A DNA stretch of 64,000 nucleotides from Gambelia wislizenii (GCA_030847615.1 JAUMIR010000003.1:29572501-29636500), one strand, 5' to 3'; counted from the first letter of the stretch, positions 8,740 through 18,361 are shown. The notes: generated by a model from the sequence alone, not told the origin. A program made the numbers and translations.

Positions 8740-10734
8740 TCAGGGCCACCATGGAGTTATCAGGATGCATCTGGCCCTGTCTTGGTGCAGTTTTGAAATC
8801 ACTCTGGGGATGAGAGGAAAGGGGGGAAAGGCATAAAGCAGCAGGCCCCTCCACTGCCATAGGAATGCATCCCCCAGGCTGTCCCGTGACCGGTGGCCCC
8901 TCGAGCAGAATAGCGGGAGCACTGCATTGTCCTTGGAGGCAAAGAGATCGACTGTTGGGGTGCACCATTGCGAGAAGAGGGAAGCGAGTGTCTGTCGGTC
9001 CATAGCCCATTCGTGGTTGCTGGTGGTTGATCTGCTGAGTGCGTCCACCAGGTCGTTGGTCCGGCCTGGGACATGTATGGCTAACAGTGTGATGTCTCGT
9101 CTCACGCACCAGTCCCAGAGCTCTAGGGTGAGACGCAGGAGCGTCGGTGAATGCGTTTCTCCTTGTTTGTTTATGTAGAAGACTGTTGTGGTATTGTCTG
9201 ATGCCACTTGGACCACTTGTCCCATCAGGGAGGGTTCGAACGCCCTCACGGCTTTGAACACCGCTAGGAGTTCCAGAGCGTTTATGTGCAGTGTTCTCTC
9301 CTTCCGTGACCAACGTCCCCGGACGGACAGTCCTTCGACGTGTGCTCCCCAACCTGACAGGGACGCGTCTGTCGTGATGGTTCTCGTGGGGTTTAGTTGC
9401 TTGAAAGGTAGGCCCTGTTGGACCATCCGTGGGTTCGTCCACCAGAGGAGGGATTTCCTGAGTGGTCGGGGAATGGTCAGTCGTTTGTGTGGCCCGTGAG
9501 CATACGGGTTGAACCTTGCGATGAACCAACTTTGAAGGGGTCTCATGTGTAGTCGTGCGAGGGGCGTGACTGCTATAGTAGAGGCCATGTAGCACAAGGT
9601 CTGCTGTACCTCTCTCACTGTGGACCTTCGTCGGTTTATGCATTTCAGCACTGCCGCTCGAAGTGTGTGGAACCGGTTGTCTGGTAGGAACGCTCTCCCT
9701 ACTCTGGAGTTCAGGGAGGCCCCTATGAACCTGACGCACCGCGAGGAGCAAAGGTGCGATTTCTCATAGTTTATCACCAGTCCCAGTCGCTCAAGCCAGG
9801 TGAGGGTCATCCTGATGTCTCTGTCCAGTTTTTCGGCCGAATGGGCCGTGAAAAGCCAGTTGTCTAAGTATGGGAACACCACTACATCTTTTTGTCTGAG
9901 CCAAGCCACTACCACTGCCATGCACTTTGTGAACACTCTTGGAGCTGTATAAAGGCCAAACGGTAAAACCTTGAACTGGAAAGCCGCACCGCCGACCGCA
10001 AAGGCGAGGAATTTCCTGTGTGAGGGCGCGATTGGGATGTGAAAGTAAGTGTCCTTCAAATCCAAGGTGGCAGACCAGTCTCCTGACCTCAGGAAGGGCA
10101 GTATAGATGGGAGTGTAACCATGTGGAACTTCTGTGGGCGGATGAATGAGTTCAGGTCCTGCAGGTCTAGGATGGGGCGGCCGCCTCCGTCCTTCTTTTG
10201 GATGATGAAGTATCTGGAGAGGAATAGGCCTCCCGTGCGTGAGCGGGGGACTCGCTCGATGGTGCCCTTTTGTAGGAGACTGTTTACCTCCTCCACAATG
10301 AGTGGAGACAGAGGGGTTACTCTGTGTGGGTTCGGAGGTGGGAGTTCTTCGAAGTCTATGTAGTATCCTCTCCTTATAATGTTCAGGACCCAACGGTCTG
10401 AGGTAATGAACTGCCATGCACAGAATGCCTCTGTGAGGCGGTCTGCAGGAGAGGGTGTAGTATGGGGTGAAGAGGCAGCGTTGGTGTCTGGTGGTGGTAG
10501 TGGCTTTTCGAAGTCAAGCGCGTTGTTTGGAGGACTCCGGTTTCCGTTTGGGAAATTGTGGCTTGGGCTTGAATGGTTGGAATCTCTTGTGGGGCTGGTA
10601 TGAGGAGGACTGTCGTGGTCTGGAGGGTGGCGGGCTGTATCTCCTGCGGTAGGCTGATCCCGTCCTGCGAAAGGGCAGGCGTGGCCTCGTTGGGTGGTGG
10701 CTGCTGGGTAGGCCGAATTTCTTGGCCGTAGACC
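8740..10734 (-). CDS. DIRS reverse transcriptase / RNase H (catalytic Asp replaced)
   Basis: The reading frame is open from 10734 to the stop at 8740. RT similarity begins near 10420 (WQFITSDRWVLN, then RRGYYIDFEELPPP) and continues through GGRPILDLQDLN, motif A TLDLKDTYFHIPI, LPFGLYTAPRVFTK, and motif C at 9856-9870, which reads YLDNWL. RNase H follows with its carboxylates present: Asp in TTDASLSGWG, Glu in NALELLAVF, Asp in ASDNTTTVFYIN and Asp in TNDLVDALSR. Motif C is normally YLDDW; here codon 9859-9861 is AAC (Asn), so polymerase activity is probably lost. No ATG occurs in frame upstream of the RT core (first start-like codon GTG at 10294-10296), and the frame overlaps the gag 3' end by up to 220 nt. 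Expression may therefore need recoding or re-initiation. Confidence 0.88.
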   Translation of the reverse strand, partial: GLRPRNSAYPAATTQRGHACPFAGRDQPTAGDTARHPPDHDSPPHTSPTRDSNHSSPSHNFPNGNRSPPNNALDFEKPLPPPDTNAASSPHTTPSPADRLTEAFCAWQFITSDRWVLNIIRRGYYIDFEELPPPNPHRVTPLSPLIVEEVNSLLQKGTIERVPRSRTGGLFLSRYFIIQKKDGGGRPILDLQDLNSFIRPQKFHMVTLPSILPFLRSGDWSATLDLKDTYFHIPIAPSHRKFLAFAVGGAAFQFKVLPFGLYTAPRVFTKCMAVVVAWLRQKDVVVFPYLDNWLFTAHSAEKLDRDIRMTLTWLERLGLVINYEKSHLCSSRCVRFIGASLNSRVGRAFLPDNRFHTLRAAVLKCINRRRSTVREVQQTLCYMASTIAVTPLARLHMRPLQSWFIARFNPYAHGPHKRLTIPRPLRKSLLWWTNPRMVQQGLPFKQLNPTRTITTDASLSGWGAHVEGLSVRGRWSRKERTLHINALELLAVFKAVRAFEPSLMGQVVQVASDNTTTVFYINKQGETHSPTLLRLTLELWDWCVRRDITLLAIHVPGRTNDLVDALSRSTTSNHEWAMDRQTLASLFSQWCTPTVDLFASKDNAVLPLFCSRGHRSRDSLGDAFLWQWRGLLLYAFPPFPLIPRVISKLHQDRARCILITPWWP

Positions 10735-13129
10735 TCATCTTCTCCGCATGTTCCAGCTTTGAGTCTGTGTCTGCATGGAATAGGCCCAGCTCGTCGAAAG
10801 GAAGGTCTTCAATGATGGAACGTGCGGTGTGTGACAGTCCAGACAATCGCAACCATGCATGGCGGCGAACCGCAATTGAGTTGGCTACAATCTTGCCCGT
10901 GCATTCTGCAATGTGTTTTGCTACCTGTCGCTGGTACCCCGCTAGTGCCAAGCCTTCCTCCCTGAAGGAGTTGACTATTCGTTGGTCCTGTTCCGACAAC
11001 TTCGAGATGTGGACCGACAAGGCGTCCCATAGGAACTTCTGGTAAGCCCCCATGCAGGCCGCATACGAAGTCATCTTAGTGAGGAGACAGGCGGAGGAGT
11101 AGAATTTACGGCCTATGGCATCCAGCTTTTTGCCCTCCTTGTTTGACAGGGTGGAGTGCAGTCTCTGGGATGTCTTCATCTGAGCTGACTCAACCACCAC
11201 CGAGTTGGGTTTTGGGTGGATTGATAGCCATGGCGCGGAGTCTGTGCAGACTCGGTATAGATGATCTAGTCGTTTCGATGTGGGCGGTGTGGAAGACGGT
11301 GTAGCCCAGGATGACTTCAATACCTGGAGTAGGTATGGTGAGATGGATAAGGAGGGAAGGGACGGTGCCCTTTGTTGCAGGTCCTCAAATATGGGATCGT
11401 CCACTTCCTTTTCTGGCTGAGTGGTTTTGATCCCCAGAGTGCCTGCCAGTCGGTGCATAAAGTCGGCGAAAGCCTTCATATCGTCTGAAGGCGACGGTGG
11501 GTCTGGTCGCGCTCCTCCCGGAGTCGGAGACAGTCTCGGTGATGGCGAAGAGGATCTCGAGTCCGAGTCTGAGGAATGAGCCGAGGGGGTCCTCGAGACT
11601 GGCCTCCTCGGCGGTGTCGGGCGCCTGGGGGGTACTGTCGTTCCGGAGGGTGAGCCTCTTGGCGGCGGGCTACGTGGGACTGGTCTCTCCCGGGAAGGCG
11701 ACCTCGATGGCGATCTTGATGGGGCCAGTTCTTTATCTTTGTCCAAGCCGCTCGGGGCGGTCCCGGTCCCTGACTTGGGTGTAGATTCCATTGGTGGTCT
11801 AGCGATGGGGTGGCGCTCCTTTTCTGGGATGCACGTTAGGGACCGTGGACGTTCCCTGTGTCTTCGAGCCCTGTAGCGTGGTGAGGGGTCAAAGACGTCC
11901 TCGTAGTAGGGGTCCCAGTAGTGCCTGAAAGGGTGGTACCGGTGATACCTATGAGGGCGGTCATAATACCTACGGCTGTACCGCTCCCACAGCCACTCTT
12001 CCTCCGATGACCCCACGTCAGAGATGTACGAGGCCGATGACCCAGACCGGGATCGAGGGCGTCACGGTGAACGGGATCGGTGTCAGCGTCTTGGGGAGTG
12101 GGACTTATGGCTCTGGCGCGGTGAGCGAGCTCGTCGCGGAGTACGGGATCGACGCGGTGACCCCTTCGGGGAGCGGGACCGACGGGGGGTGCGTGATCTC
12201 TGTGGAGACCTTTCCGTAGAGTAGTGGCGGTCCCGGGAGCAGGATCGAGACCGACGCGGAGACCTTCAAGGGGTGGTCGGTTTGGTGCGCTGCAGTGAAC
12301 GGGACTGCGATCGGGTGGCTGACCTCGAAGGGATCGTTTGCAGTGAGCGGGATCGATGCGATACTGAGGTGATTGATCTCGAGCGGGATCGGTGTCATCC
12401 CTCCCTTTCTATCGAGCTCGTTGAGACCTCGACGATCTTCAGCTCCGGTTCTTGAAGCTCTCCTTCCGACAGCTCTTGCTCTCTGTTATCCCCTACTGAC
12501 ATCGGGGATGTATTCCTCGGCGGTGATCGAAGCTTGGAGAGGCTGACTCTGATGGGAGAGACTACCGGGGACTTGTGACCCGGAGAGTGGTCCGGGATCG
12601 GTGTCCGGCCTTTCTGGGTCCCACTCCAGAGAGAGTCGTCGGACCGTCTCTTCTTCTTCTTTGGAGGTTCCTCCTGTGGAGTGGCCTTTGGGGAGGTAAG
12701 CCTCACTGTCTTGAGCTTCTCTTTCTGTAGTGTAGCGGTACCGTGATCTCTCAGGACGGTACCATCCGCAGTCTCGGAATCAGAATTCCTCGATCTCGAG
12801 GAAGAACTCTTGGCCACCTCCTTCCCCCGGTCCCGGGATTTTGGTTTGGAGGGGTCCTTAGCAGGTTGCTTATGCTGTTGCAATGAGCTGGACGTCGAGG
12901 GTCTTGGGGCCGTAGCTGTGGCCGAGCCTGAGAGCACATGTTCATACAGTTGGGCCTTCAGCCTCTTCTCTCTGTTCCGCCTCGCCTGGGGAGTGAAGGC
13001 GCTGCAGTGGCGGCAGGACCGGACATCGTATCTTTCCCCCAGACACATCAGACTGTTGGCATGCCCATCCGACTCGGGCATCTTTGCCCCACAAGTCAAG
13101 CATGCTTTAAAGAAGCCCGTCGACGCCAT
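10514..13129 (-). pseudogene. DIRS gag-like ORF with zinc-binding, Arg-Ser and LAP2-alpha-like regions
   Basis: One reading frame runs from ATG 13127-13129 to a stop at 10514, about 871 codons. It is interrupted only by TGA at 12395-12397, 12266-12268, 12083-12085 and 12062-12064. The N-terminus has a Cys/His cluster (C10-x2-C13, H23-x5-C29, C39-x2-C42) typical of DIRS gag proteins. A basic/Ser-rich stretch follows, then an SR-protein-like segment (repeated RSRS, SPRRSRTP-style dipeptides, about 12400-12050), a His/Tyr/Arg-rich stretch (RRYYDRPHRYHRYH) and a Pro/Ser-rich linker. A globular domain covers about 11450-10700 (FADFMHRLAGTLGI, AYQKFLWDALSVH, IIEDLPFDELGLF), and the C-terminus is Arg/Pro-rich. 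The globular part resembles the LAP2-alpha-type domain that was domesticated from DIRS gag in mammals. All four TGAs sit in CGA-rich Arg codons, which suggests CpG decay. Confidence 0.82.
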
Positions 13130-13343
13130 TAGGAACAATGTGGTCACTCACGATTTCGAGGTCCGACGGTAAATTTGGGGTCGTACTGAGGAAAGCTCCG
13201 TCCAATCTCCAGTATCCAGTCGAAGAGAATCCTATTTGATGGAAAAACAGGGAAGGCGAAACCGAGGGAGGGGGGGTAGAATCCAAATCCGAAGGCTAAG
13301 ACTCCGACAACGTTCCTCGTGCTGCTAACGCGGCGGAAAAAAA

Positions 13344-13503
13344 GGAACTAAAATGGCGGGCTCGAGGAGGGCCTATATAGCCTGAAGGGAATGGTGGGCG
13401 GGATTACCGCCAAAACTCAATCTAATGGCTATTGACTCTAACGACTTCCGAATGCTACTGCGCAGGTGCAGGATTAACCCTTTATGTGTGGATTCACAGA
13501 TAC
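13344..13503. repeat. DIRS left inverted terminal repeat
   Basis: Partner of 7051-7210. It begins ggaactaaaatggcgggctc and ends at cctttatgtgtggattcac. The outermost bases up to 13513 (ataccatgaagaag) match the second part of the ICR, supporting this end as the true left terminus. Because the terminus cttcttcat also fits the mariner reading frame, the exact junction is ambiguous by a few bases. Confidence 0.9.
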
Positions 13504-13513
13504 CATGAAGAAG

Positions 13514-13750
13514 AACTGTTTTTCCACAGTTCTGGCCTTTTTTTCTGATTCTTTTTCTCAGCTTTGTCAAAACTTCCTTATAATAATGCTGGTTCACTGT
13601 TCTGCCTTCCGGAACCCATTCTGCAAAAATTACACCCTTGATATCCAAAAAAATAAAAATAAAAAATGACATGGCTTTGAATATGGACTTGCTTTGATGC
13701 GCTTTTTTCTTTCTTGATGATGATGGTTTTTCGAGTTCATTGAGTGTGAG
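13514..13750 (-). pseudogene. mariner-like transposase, central part (split by DIRS)
   Basis: On the minus strand this reads SSSRKKKAHQSKSIFKAM, then LDIKGVIFAEWVPEGRTVNQ and YYKEVLTKLRKRIRKKGQN, ending at LLH where the DIRS element begins. It is the middle of a mariner transposase with the first catalytic Asp (LDIKG). The next block of the family, containing the second catalytic Asp (xHDNAPAH), is missing at the DIRS junction, and the sequence resumes at 7003 with HQALSV. The N-terminal DNA-binding half is not recognisable upstream of 13750. Confidence 0.85.
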
Positions 13751-13936
13751 GGAAGATTTTTGTAGGGTATGAATTAAGGAACGGTCACTTAATTACTTGA
13801 TGGAATCATTGCTTGAAATGCCCAAGGCTGGAAGAAAGAATTAGCACATACCCCTTAATGACTGGGTCATTAGCATAAATTCATTACTGCAGTGGCTTTC
13901 AGCATAATCTTAACTTGGGCTTTCCCCCCATTATCA

Positions 13937-14115
13937 AATCATGGAATGTTAAGAGATGAAAGGTATGCCAAGGGCCATCTAGTCCAACCGCCTGACATGC
14001 AGGAATACACAACAAAAACACCTCTGAAAGATACCCATCCAACCTGTTGAAAGACCTCCAAAGATGGAGAGTCCAGCATCCTCCAAGAAAGTATATTCCA
14101 TTGTAAACAACAACA
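13937..14115 (-). mobile_element. CR1 LINE 3' end, antisense fragment
   Basis: tcatggaatgttaagagatg followed by gccaagggccatctagtccaaccgcctgacatgcagg and aagacctccaaagatggagagtcc is the reverse complement of a CR1 3' end (the ESPSLEVFKKxLDG coding end plus 3' UTR). It is older and more diverged than the copies at 38290 and 50160. Confidence 0.75.
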
Positions 14116-14119
14116 ACAG

Positions 14120-14956
14120 CAAGAACTGAAAGTGGCCCACCCCCAATAAATTAGGCTATTCTGATGAAAAAAGACTGGTGTACCTGACATGAATCTTTAT
14201 GCATGAAATGATTGTGAGTTCAGTTTTGGTACAGAAAACAAATTCCTGGACAAAGCATGTGCTCTGCAGTACCCTGATCCTTAATTCTAAGGGTACAGTA
14301 GTCCTCTGTGCCACCATTTTGTATCTAGGTCTTGTCGATGGACTTTAAGTTTCCAATAAAAAAGCAAAGTCAGTCCATCAACACTGAAGAGAATGTCTTA
14401 CTTCAGTTTCTTGCCATTCTGTCTGGTATTCCATATTGCTCTCTCATTTGAATGACACTGGATTTCTCTAAAGAGTGTCCAGCTTGTTTTCAGCACATGG
14501 TGGGCATGTATTAGGCAGCTTAGTCAAAGCTTTGGGAATTCTTTACAATTGTGTGGAAATAACTTTCCTGGTTAGTATTCTATAGCAGCTGTGTCTTCCA
14601 CAGACATTTCCTTCTCTCCAAAGTTTCAATAGGTTCCATTTATTGCCACAGAGAAGCAATCAGCAGGTATTTGCTGATGCATTTATGTAACTGAAATTCC
14701 TTTTGTATCCAGATTCACAACTCTGCATAATTTGTTTTCTTTATTTTTTTTAAATATTACTTTTTATCATTATCTGATAGATGTTGTCTGTGTGTGTGTG
14801 TATGTAGACAGAGAGAGAAAAAAAATCCCAAAAAATTACCTTAAATTACTGTTATGTTGAATTTTCATGAAATTCAAAAGATGAAAAATGTAGCGGGGCA
14901 TGTTAAAGCAGGGCCTGTGGAATTATGATCTCCCCACATGCTATTTTTGTGACCTC
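14120..14956. other. Non-coding stretch, no gene recognised
   Basis: Only a short (TG)n/(AG)n tract near 14790-14820 is notable. No ORF with family features. Confidence 0.4.
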
Positions 14957-15152
14957 GGATGAGCTTTTAGAGAGCTAGCAGCCTTATCCCCGAAAGTTGA
15001 TTGTGATTAGAAAACCGCCGAATATAACGCTGCAGTGTCCCCGCGGTAACACAACAGTACTGGCAAGGGAGAGCATCATCTGAAAGGGATGCCCTGCAGC
15101 GCAGCAGCCTGGCAACGGGGACAAGGCTGCTAGCACTCTAAAAGCTCATCTG
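14957..15152. mobile_element. Palindromic MITE
   Basis: About 35-bp inverted ends: gatgagcttttagagagctagcagcc then ttatcccc at 14957-14992, and ggggacaaggctgctagcac then tctaaaagctcatctg at 15117-15152, with about two mismatches. The roughly 125-bp centre is CG-richer than its surroundings. The total of about 196 bp, the inverted ends and the lack of coding fit a non-autonomous DNA transposon. The superfamily was not determined. Confidence 0.65.
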
Positions 15153-15261
15153 AAAAAGTCCTAAGTCTCTGCAGATTCCCCAAATACCCCTTTTCTGTAA
15201 CCATAATAAAGATGAATGGATTCCCTTAGAAGCCTCTAGAAGAGACAATTCACCTTTTCAA

Positions 15262-15365
15262 TCCACCTTTAAGGCCCTACATGATTTGGGTCCAGACCAT
15301 CTGAAAAACTATATCTCCCTATATGAGCCTGACTGAGTTTTAAGACCCAGTTTTAAGCTGTTTCC
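15262..15365 (+). mobile_element. L2-like LINE RT C-terminal fragment
   Basis: ccacctttaaggccctacatgatttgggtccagaccatctg encodes the FKALHDLGPDHL-type segment seen in the L2-like copy at 445-480, followed by a YISLYEPD-like stretch. Only about 100 bp survive. Confidence 0.6.
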
Positions 15366-15702
15366 TATGCTAAATAAATAACTAAACAAAAATTGATGCT
15401 TTCTATGCAAATCAACCATATGCGATTTTTTCCAAAGAATAAGTTTGACCAGAGACCCATTTCCCATCCAGCACCTCTGAGGATCAGACACTGAAGCAGA
15501 AGCAGAAGTGGACATCAAAAGGAAAGGTACGGAGGGGATCAGAGCTAAACCACCACCACGTGAGTGCAGCTGAGCTCTAGCCCAGCACAAGTCCTGCCAC
15601 CAATTTTAGATAAATCAAATTAATTTAAGCCACAGATAATAGGTATCCGGCAAGAACCAGCAATATTTAACATCTCAGCAAAGCATTTCATGGACTTGAG
15701 CA

Positions 15703-15725
15703 GCCAAAAAAAAAAAAAAAAAAAA
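15703..15725 (+). repeat. poly(A) tract
   Basis: A run of about 22 A after agcagcc, possibly the tail of a degraded retroposed sequence. No parent element is recognisable. Confidence 0.7.
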
Positions 15726-16489
15726 GGAAAGACGACAATAAGTCAAAAACAATAAAGAAGACTGGAGGCTGCATACAAAGCCTATAAAAGGCAATAATAT
15801 AAAACTTAAGACACACGTTACATTTATCCACTTTCTTTTTTGCTTCTTGATACTTTTTGAAAGGAAAAACAATAATAGTAAAAAGTAGAAAAGTAGAATT
15901 AAGAGAAGAGAGGGAGGGAAAGGATGACAAGAAGACTGAAAGTTTTTTTGGGGGGGGAAATAGACACTTTGTTTCTTTGATTTTCTACTCGCAAGACGGT
16001 TATAGACAATAATAACAAAGAACTGAAGTATCACTACCGCTTGGAATATATGCACTATTGCTTTTTCTTTTCTTTTTTTTTCCTCCATGAAGAGACTCTC
16101 CCTCTGTTATATTGACTTTTCAACTTATAAATTAGTGCCCTCTCCCATAGAAAGGCTGACACAGACGCCATATTAGACACGTCCACCACATGGCGTCCAT
16201 ATAAAGGGAAAATATTACTCAATTAATATTTAACACTATTTTGCAATAACTTGACAATAATCTGGAGTACAAGACTGTGCCTGGTATGGATGAAATAAGA
16301 ATTAAGAATTTAGACTCTGCCAGCTGCGAAGAAGTTGCGGTGAAGGGAGAAAAGCTCAGAGAGGAAAGTAGAGAGAGAAAGCAATGGTGAAAGAACAGCC
16401 AAAGGAGTGTGGGAACAACAAGCAAGCAACGAGGAGAAGAGATAAAGGGGTGGGAGGAATAGAAGTAAAGAAAGAAAGGGATGGGGTGA

Positions 16490-17290
16490 GGGACGAAGGT
16501 GTGTTAGAAGTGGTGGGGTGAAGGCAATTTGGAGAAGGGGAGAGCAAAGGGATTGGGGAGGTAGGGAAGGTGAGGAGGGAGGTGAGAGGCAAAGAAGGTG
16601 CGGGGGAAGTGGAGGCGAAAGCTGAGAGGAGGAGGCAAGAAAGACAAGGAGAGCATGGGGAGAAGATGACCTGGAGAACAGGGGGGTGAACAGATTTGGG
16701 AGGTAGGGACAGAGAAGGTATTTTGGAGGAAGGTGGGGGCAAAGGGACCTGAGATGTAGGGAAAGAAAAGGTGATTCAAAGGAGGGGGTGAAGGGATTTG
16801 GGAGGTAAGGAGAAGGTGATTTGGAGGAAGGTGGAGGTGAAGGGATTCGGGAGTTAGGGAAGGAGAAGGCTATTTGGAAGTGAGTGGAGGCAAAGGGAGT
16901 TGGAAGTCAGGGAAGGAGAAGGCGATTTGGAGGGGGGTGGAAGTGAAGGATTTGGGAGTTAGAGAAGAAGAAGGCATTTTGGAAGTGAGTGGGGGCAAAG
17001 GGAGTTGGGAGGTAGAGAAGAAGGTATTTTGGAGGAGGGTGGAGGTGAAAGATTGGGGAGTAGGGAAGGAGAAAGTGATTCGGAAGTGGGTGGGGGCAAA
17101 GGGAGTTGGGAGGTAGGGAAGAAGAAGGTGTTTTGGAGGAGGGTGGAGGTGAAGGAACTTGAGAGTAAGGGAAGGAGAAGGCAATTCAGAAGTGGGTGGG
17201 GGCGAAAGCAGTTGGGAGGTAGAGAAGAAGAAGGTGATTCAGAGGAGGGGGGTGAAGGGTGTACGGAGGTAGGGAAGGGGAGGAGGGAGG
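16490..17290 (+). repeat. Polypurine minisatellite, ~51-bp monomers alternating in two types
   Basis: About a dozen monomers of 48-54 bp on one purine-rich strand. Type A ends in gtgggtgggggcaaagggag and type B in gaggagggtggaggtgaagg. They alternate A-B-A-B, giving a higher-order unit of about 104 bp. The wider 16330-17640 interval is also G/A-dominated. It lies directly upstream of, and on the same strand as, the L1 ORF1 at 18401, so it may be an L1 5' UTR array. That is inference. ORFs through it are compositional artefacts. Confidence 0.8.
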
Positions 17291-18314
17291 TAATAGGTGA
17301 AGAAGATGTGGGAGAGGGCAGAAGGTGAAAGCCAGGAGGGAGAGTAAGGGACAGCGAGGACAGAAATAGGCAGGTGTGAAAGGGAAAGAAACCAGGAGTC
17401 TAAAAGGTACAGACGGCAGTGAAGTGAAGCCACAGGCAGGAACAGGGAGGAGGAGGGTGGTGAGAAGTGAAGAAGGGGGGAGAGTTACAGATTAGGAGTA
17501 GGTTAAGGGAGGAAGAGAAGAGGAAGAGAGAAAGAAAAAAGGGAGAAGAGAGGTGAAGAAGTAAGACGATAAGAACGAAAGGGAGAAGCAGAGATAGGAA
17601 GAGATAGGAAGGAAAAAATTGGGGGAAAGCTGAGGTAAAATCAAATAATCATCTGAGGTGAAGTCAGGAAAGTCAAAACTAAAATAAGGAAGAAGGAGAA
17701 CTAGGAGAACTAGGTTGGTGATTGATAAAAGCCATTGTGTAAAGTATAGTTTAAAGATTGGAAGTTGTATTCACAATTGATACAGCCGATAAGTCATAAG
17801 TGATTAAGCTATAAGCTATAAGTGATCACAAGATTAAGAGAAACTAAGTTCTGAATTTAGAATTGTGGAATTGACAAATTGGACAATTGAATAGACTGAC
17901 TGTATTGAGATATAGATACTTAATTATATTACTGATTGAATCTTACACATATTTCAGATTTACATAGAGTTCTGAAATAATTTATCTGATTGAATAGCTT
18001 TGCTTATACAGTGGTAAACTGTAGATTGAATTTAGTATTTTATTTCTTTATCTCTCCCTTGTCATTAATCGTACTATTGAGTCTGACTAAGAGCAGTAAT
18101 AAGTGAATAAACAAATAATTGATAGGTGAACAAATACACAACCAATTTGAAATTAGAAATAAGAAAATAAATTTGTCTACACTATCTCAATAGTAAGAGA
18201 ACTTGTCATAATATATATATACATAAATACATATACAAATACATATATAAAGAGGGGGAGAAAAAGATGACAACAAAGAAAACACTAGGACAAACACCAG
18301 CCCAAGGAATAAGA

Positions 18315-18361
18315 TTGCGTTGCAGAGGGGCGGGATAGAAATAAAATTTTATTATTATTAT
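18315..18361 (+). mobile_element. 47-bp L2-like 3' tail insertion
   Basis: ttgcgttgcagaggggcggg then atagaaataaaattt(tta)n is the final ~45 bp of the L2-like LINE seen at 1-945. It is bracketed by a 6-bp direct repeat ATAAGA (18309-18314 and 18362-18367). This indicates a severely 5'-truncated target-primed insertion into the L1 leader. Confidence 0.75.

Larger units (their letters stand above)
7010..13513 (-). mobile_element. DIRS-type tyrosine-recombinase retrotransposon, near full length
   Basis: Reading on the minus strand, the order is left ITR (13344-13503), gag-like ORF (13129-10514), RT/RNase H (10734-8740), tyrosine recombinase (8608-7562), internal complementary region (7290-7388), right ITR (7051-7210), and right-end extension (7010-7050). 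This is the canonical DIRS plan: inverted repeats, no integrase, and a YR for integration of a circular intermediate. The ITRs differ at only a few positions over about 150 bp, which suggests a fairly recent insertion. It interrupts a mariner transposase gene without an evident target duplication, as expected for YR integration. Local GC and CpG content is well above the surroundings. Defects: four in-frame TGA codons in gag and a D-to-N change in the RT catalytic motif. Confidence 0.93.

Noticed and set aside
8609..9751. Long upstream extension of the YR open frame (about 380 codons)
   Set aside because: It lies inside the RT/RNase H gene in another frame, is Pro/Arg/Thr-rich and has no recombinase motif. 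It is a shadow frame.
9791..10417. 208-codon minus-strand frame beginning MAVHYLRPLG
   Set aside because: It overlaps the RT frame, which carries all conserved motifs in this interval. The alternative frame is compositional.
12060..12400. Possibility that the four TGAs encode selenocysteine or another recoded residue
   Set aside because: They replace positions within Arg-Ser repeats and look like decayed CGA codons. I see no supporting element, so decay is the simpler reading.
16870..17330. Gly/Glu/Lys-rich repetitive frames on the plus strand and Pro/Ser-rich frames on the minus strand
   Set aside because: They follow from translating the polypurine array; no start context or conserved domain.
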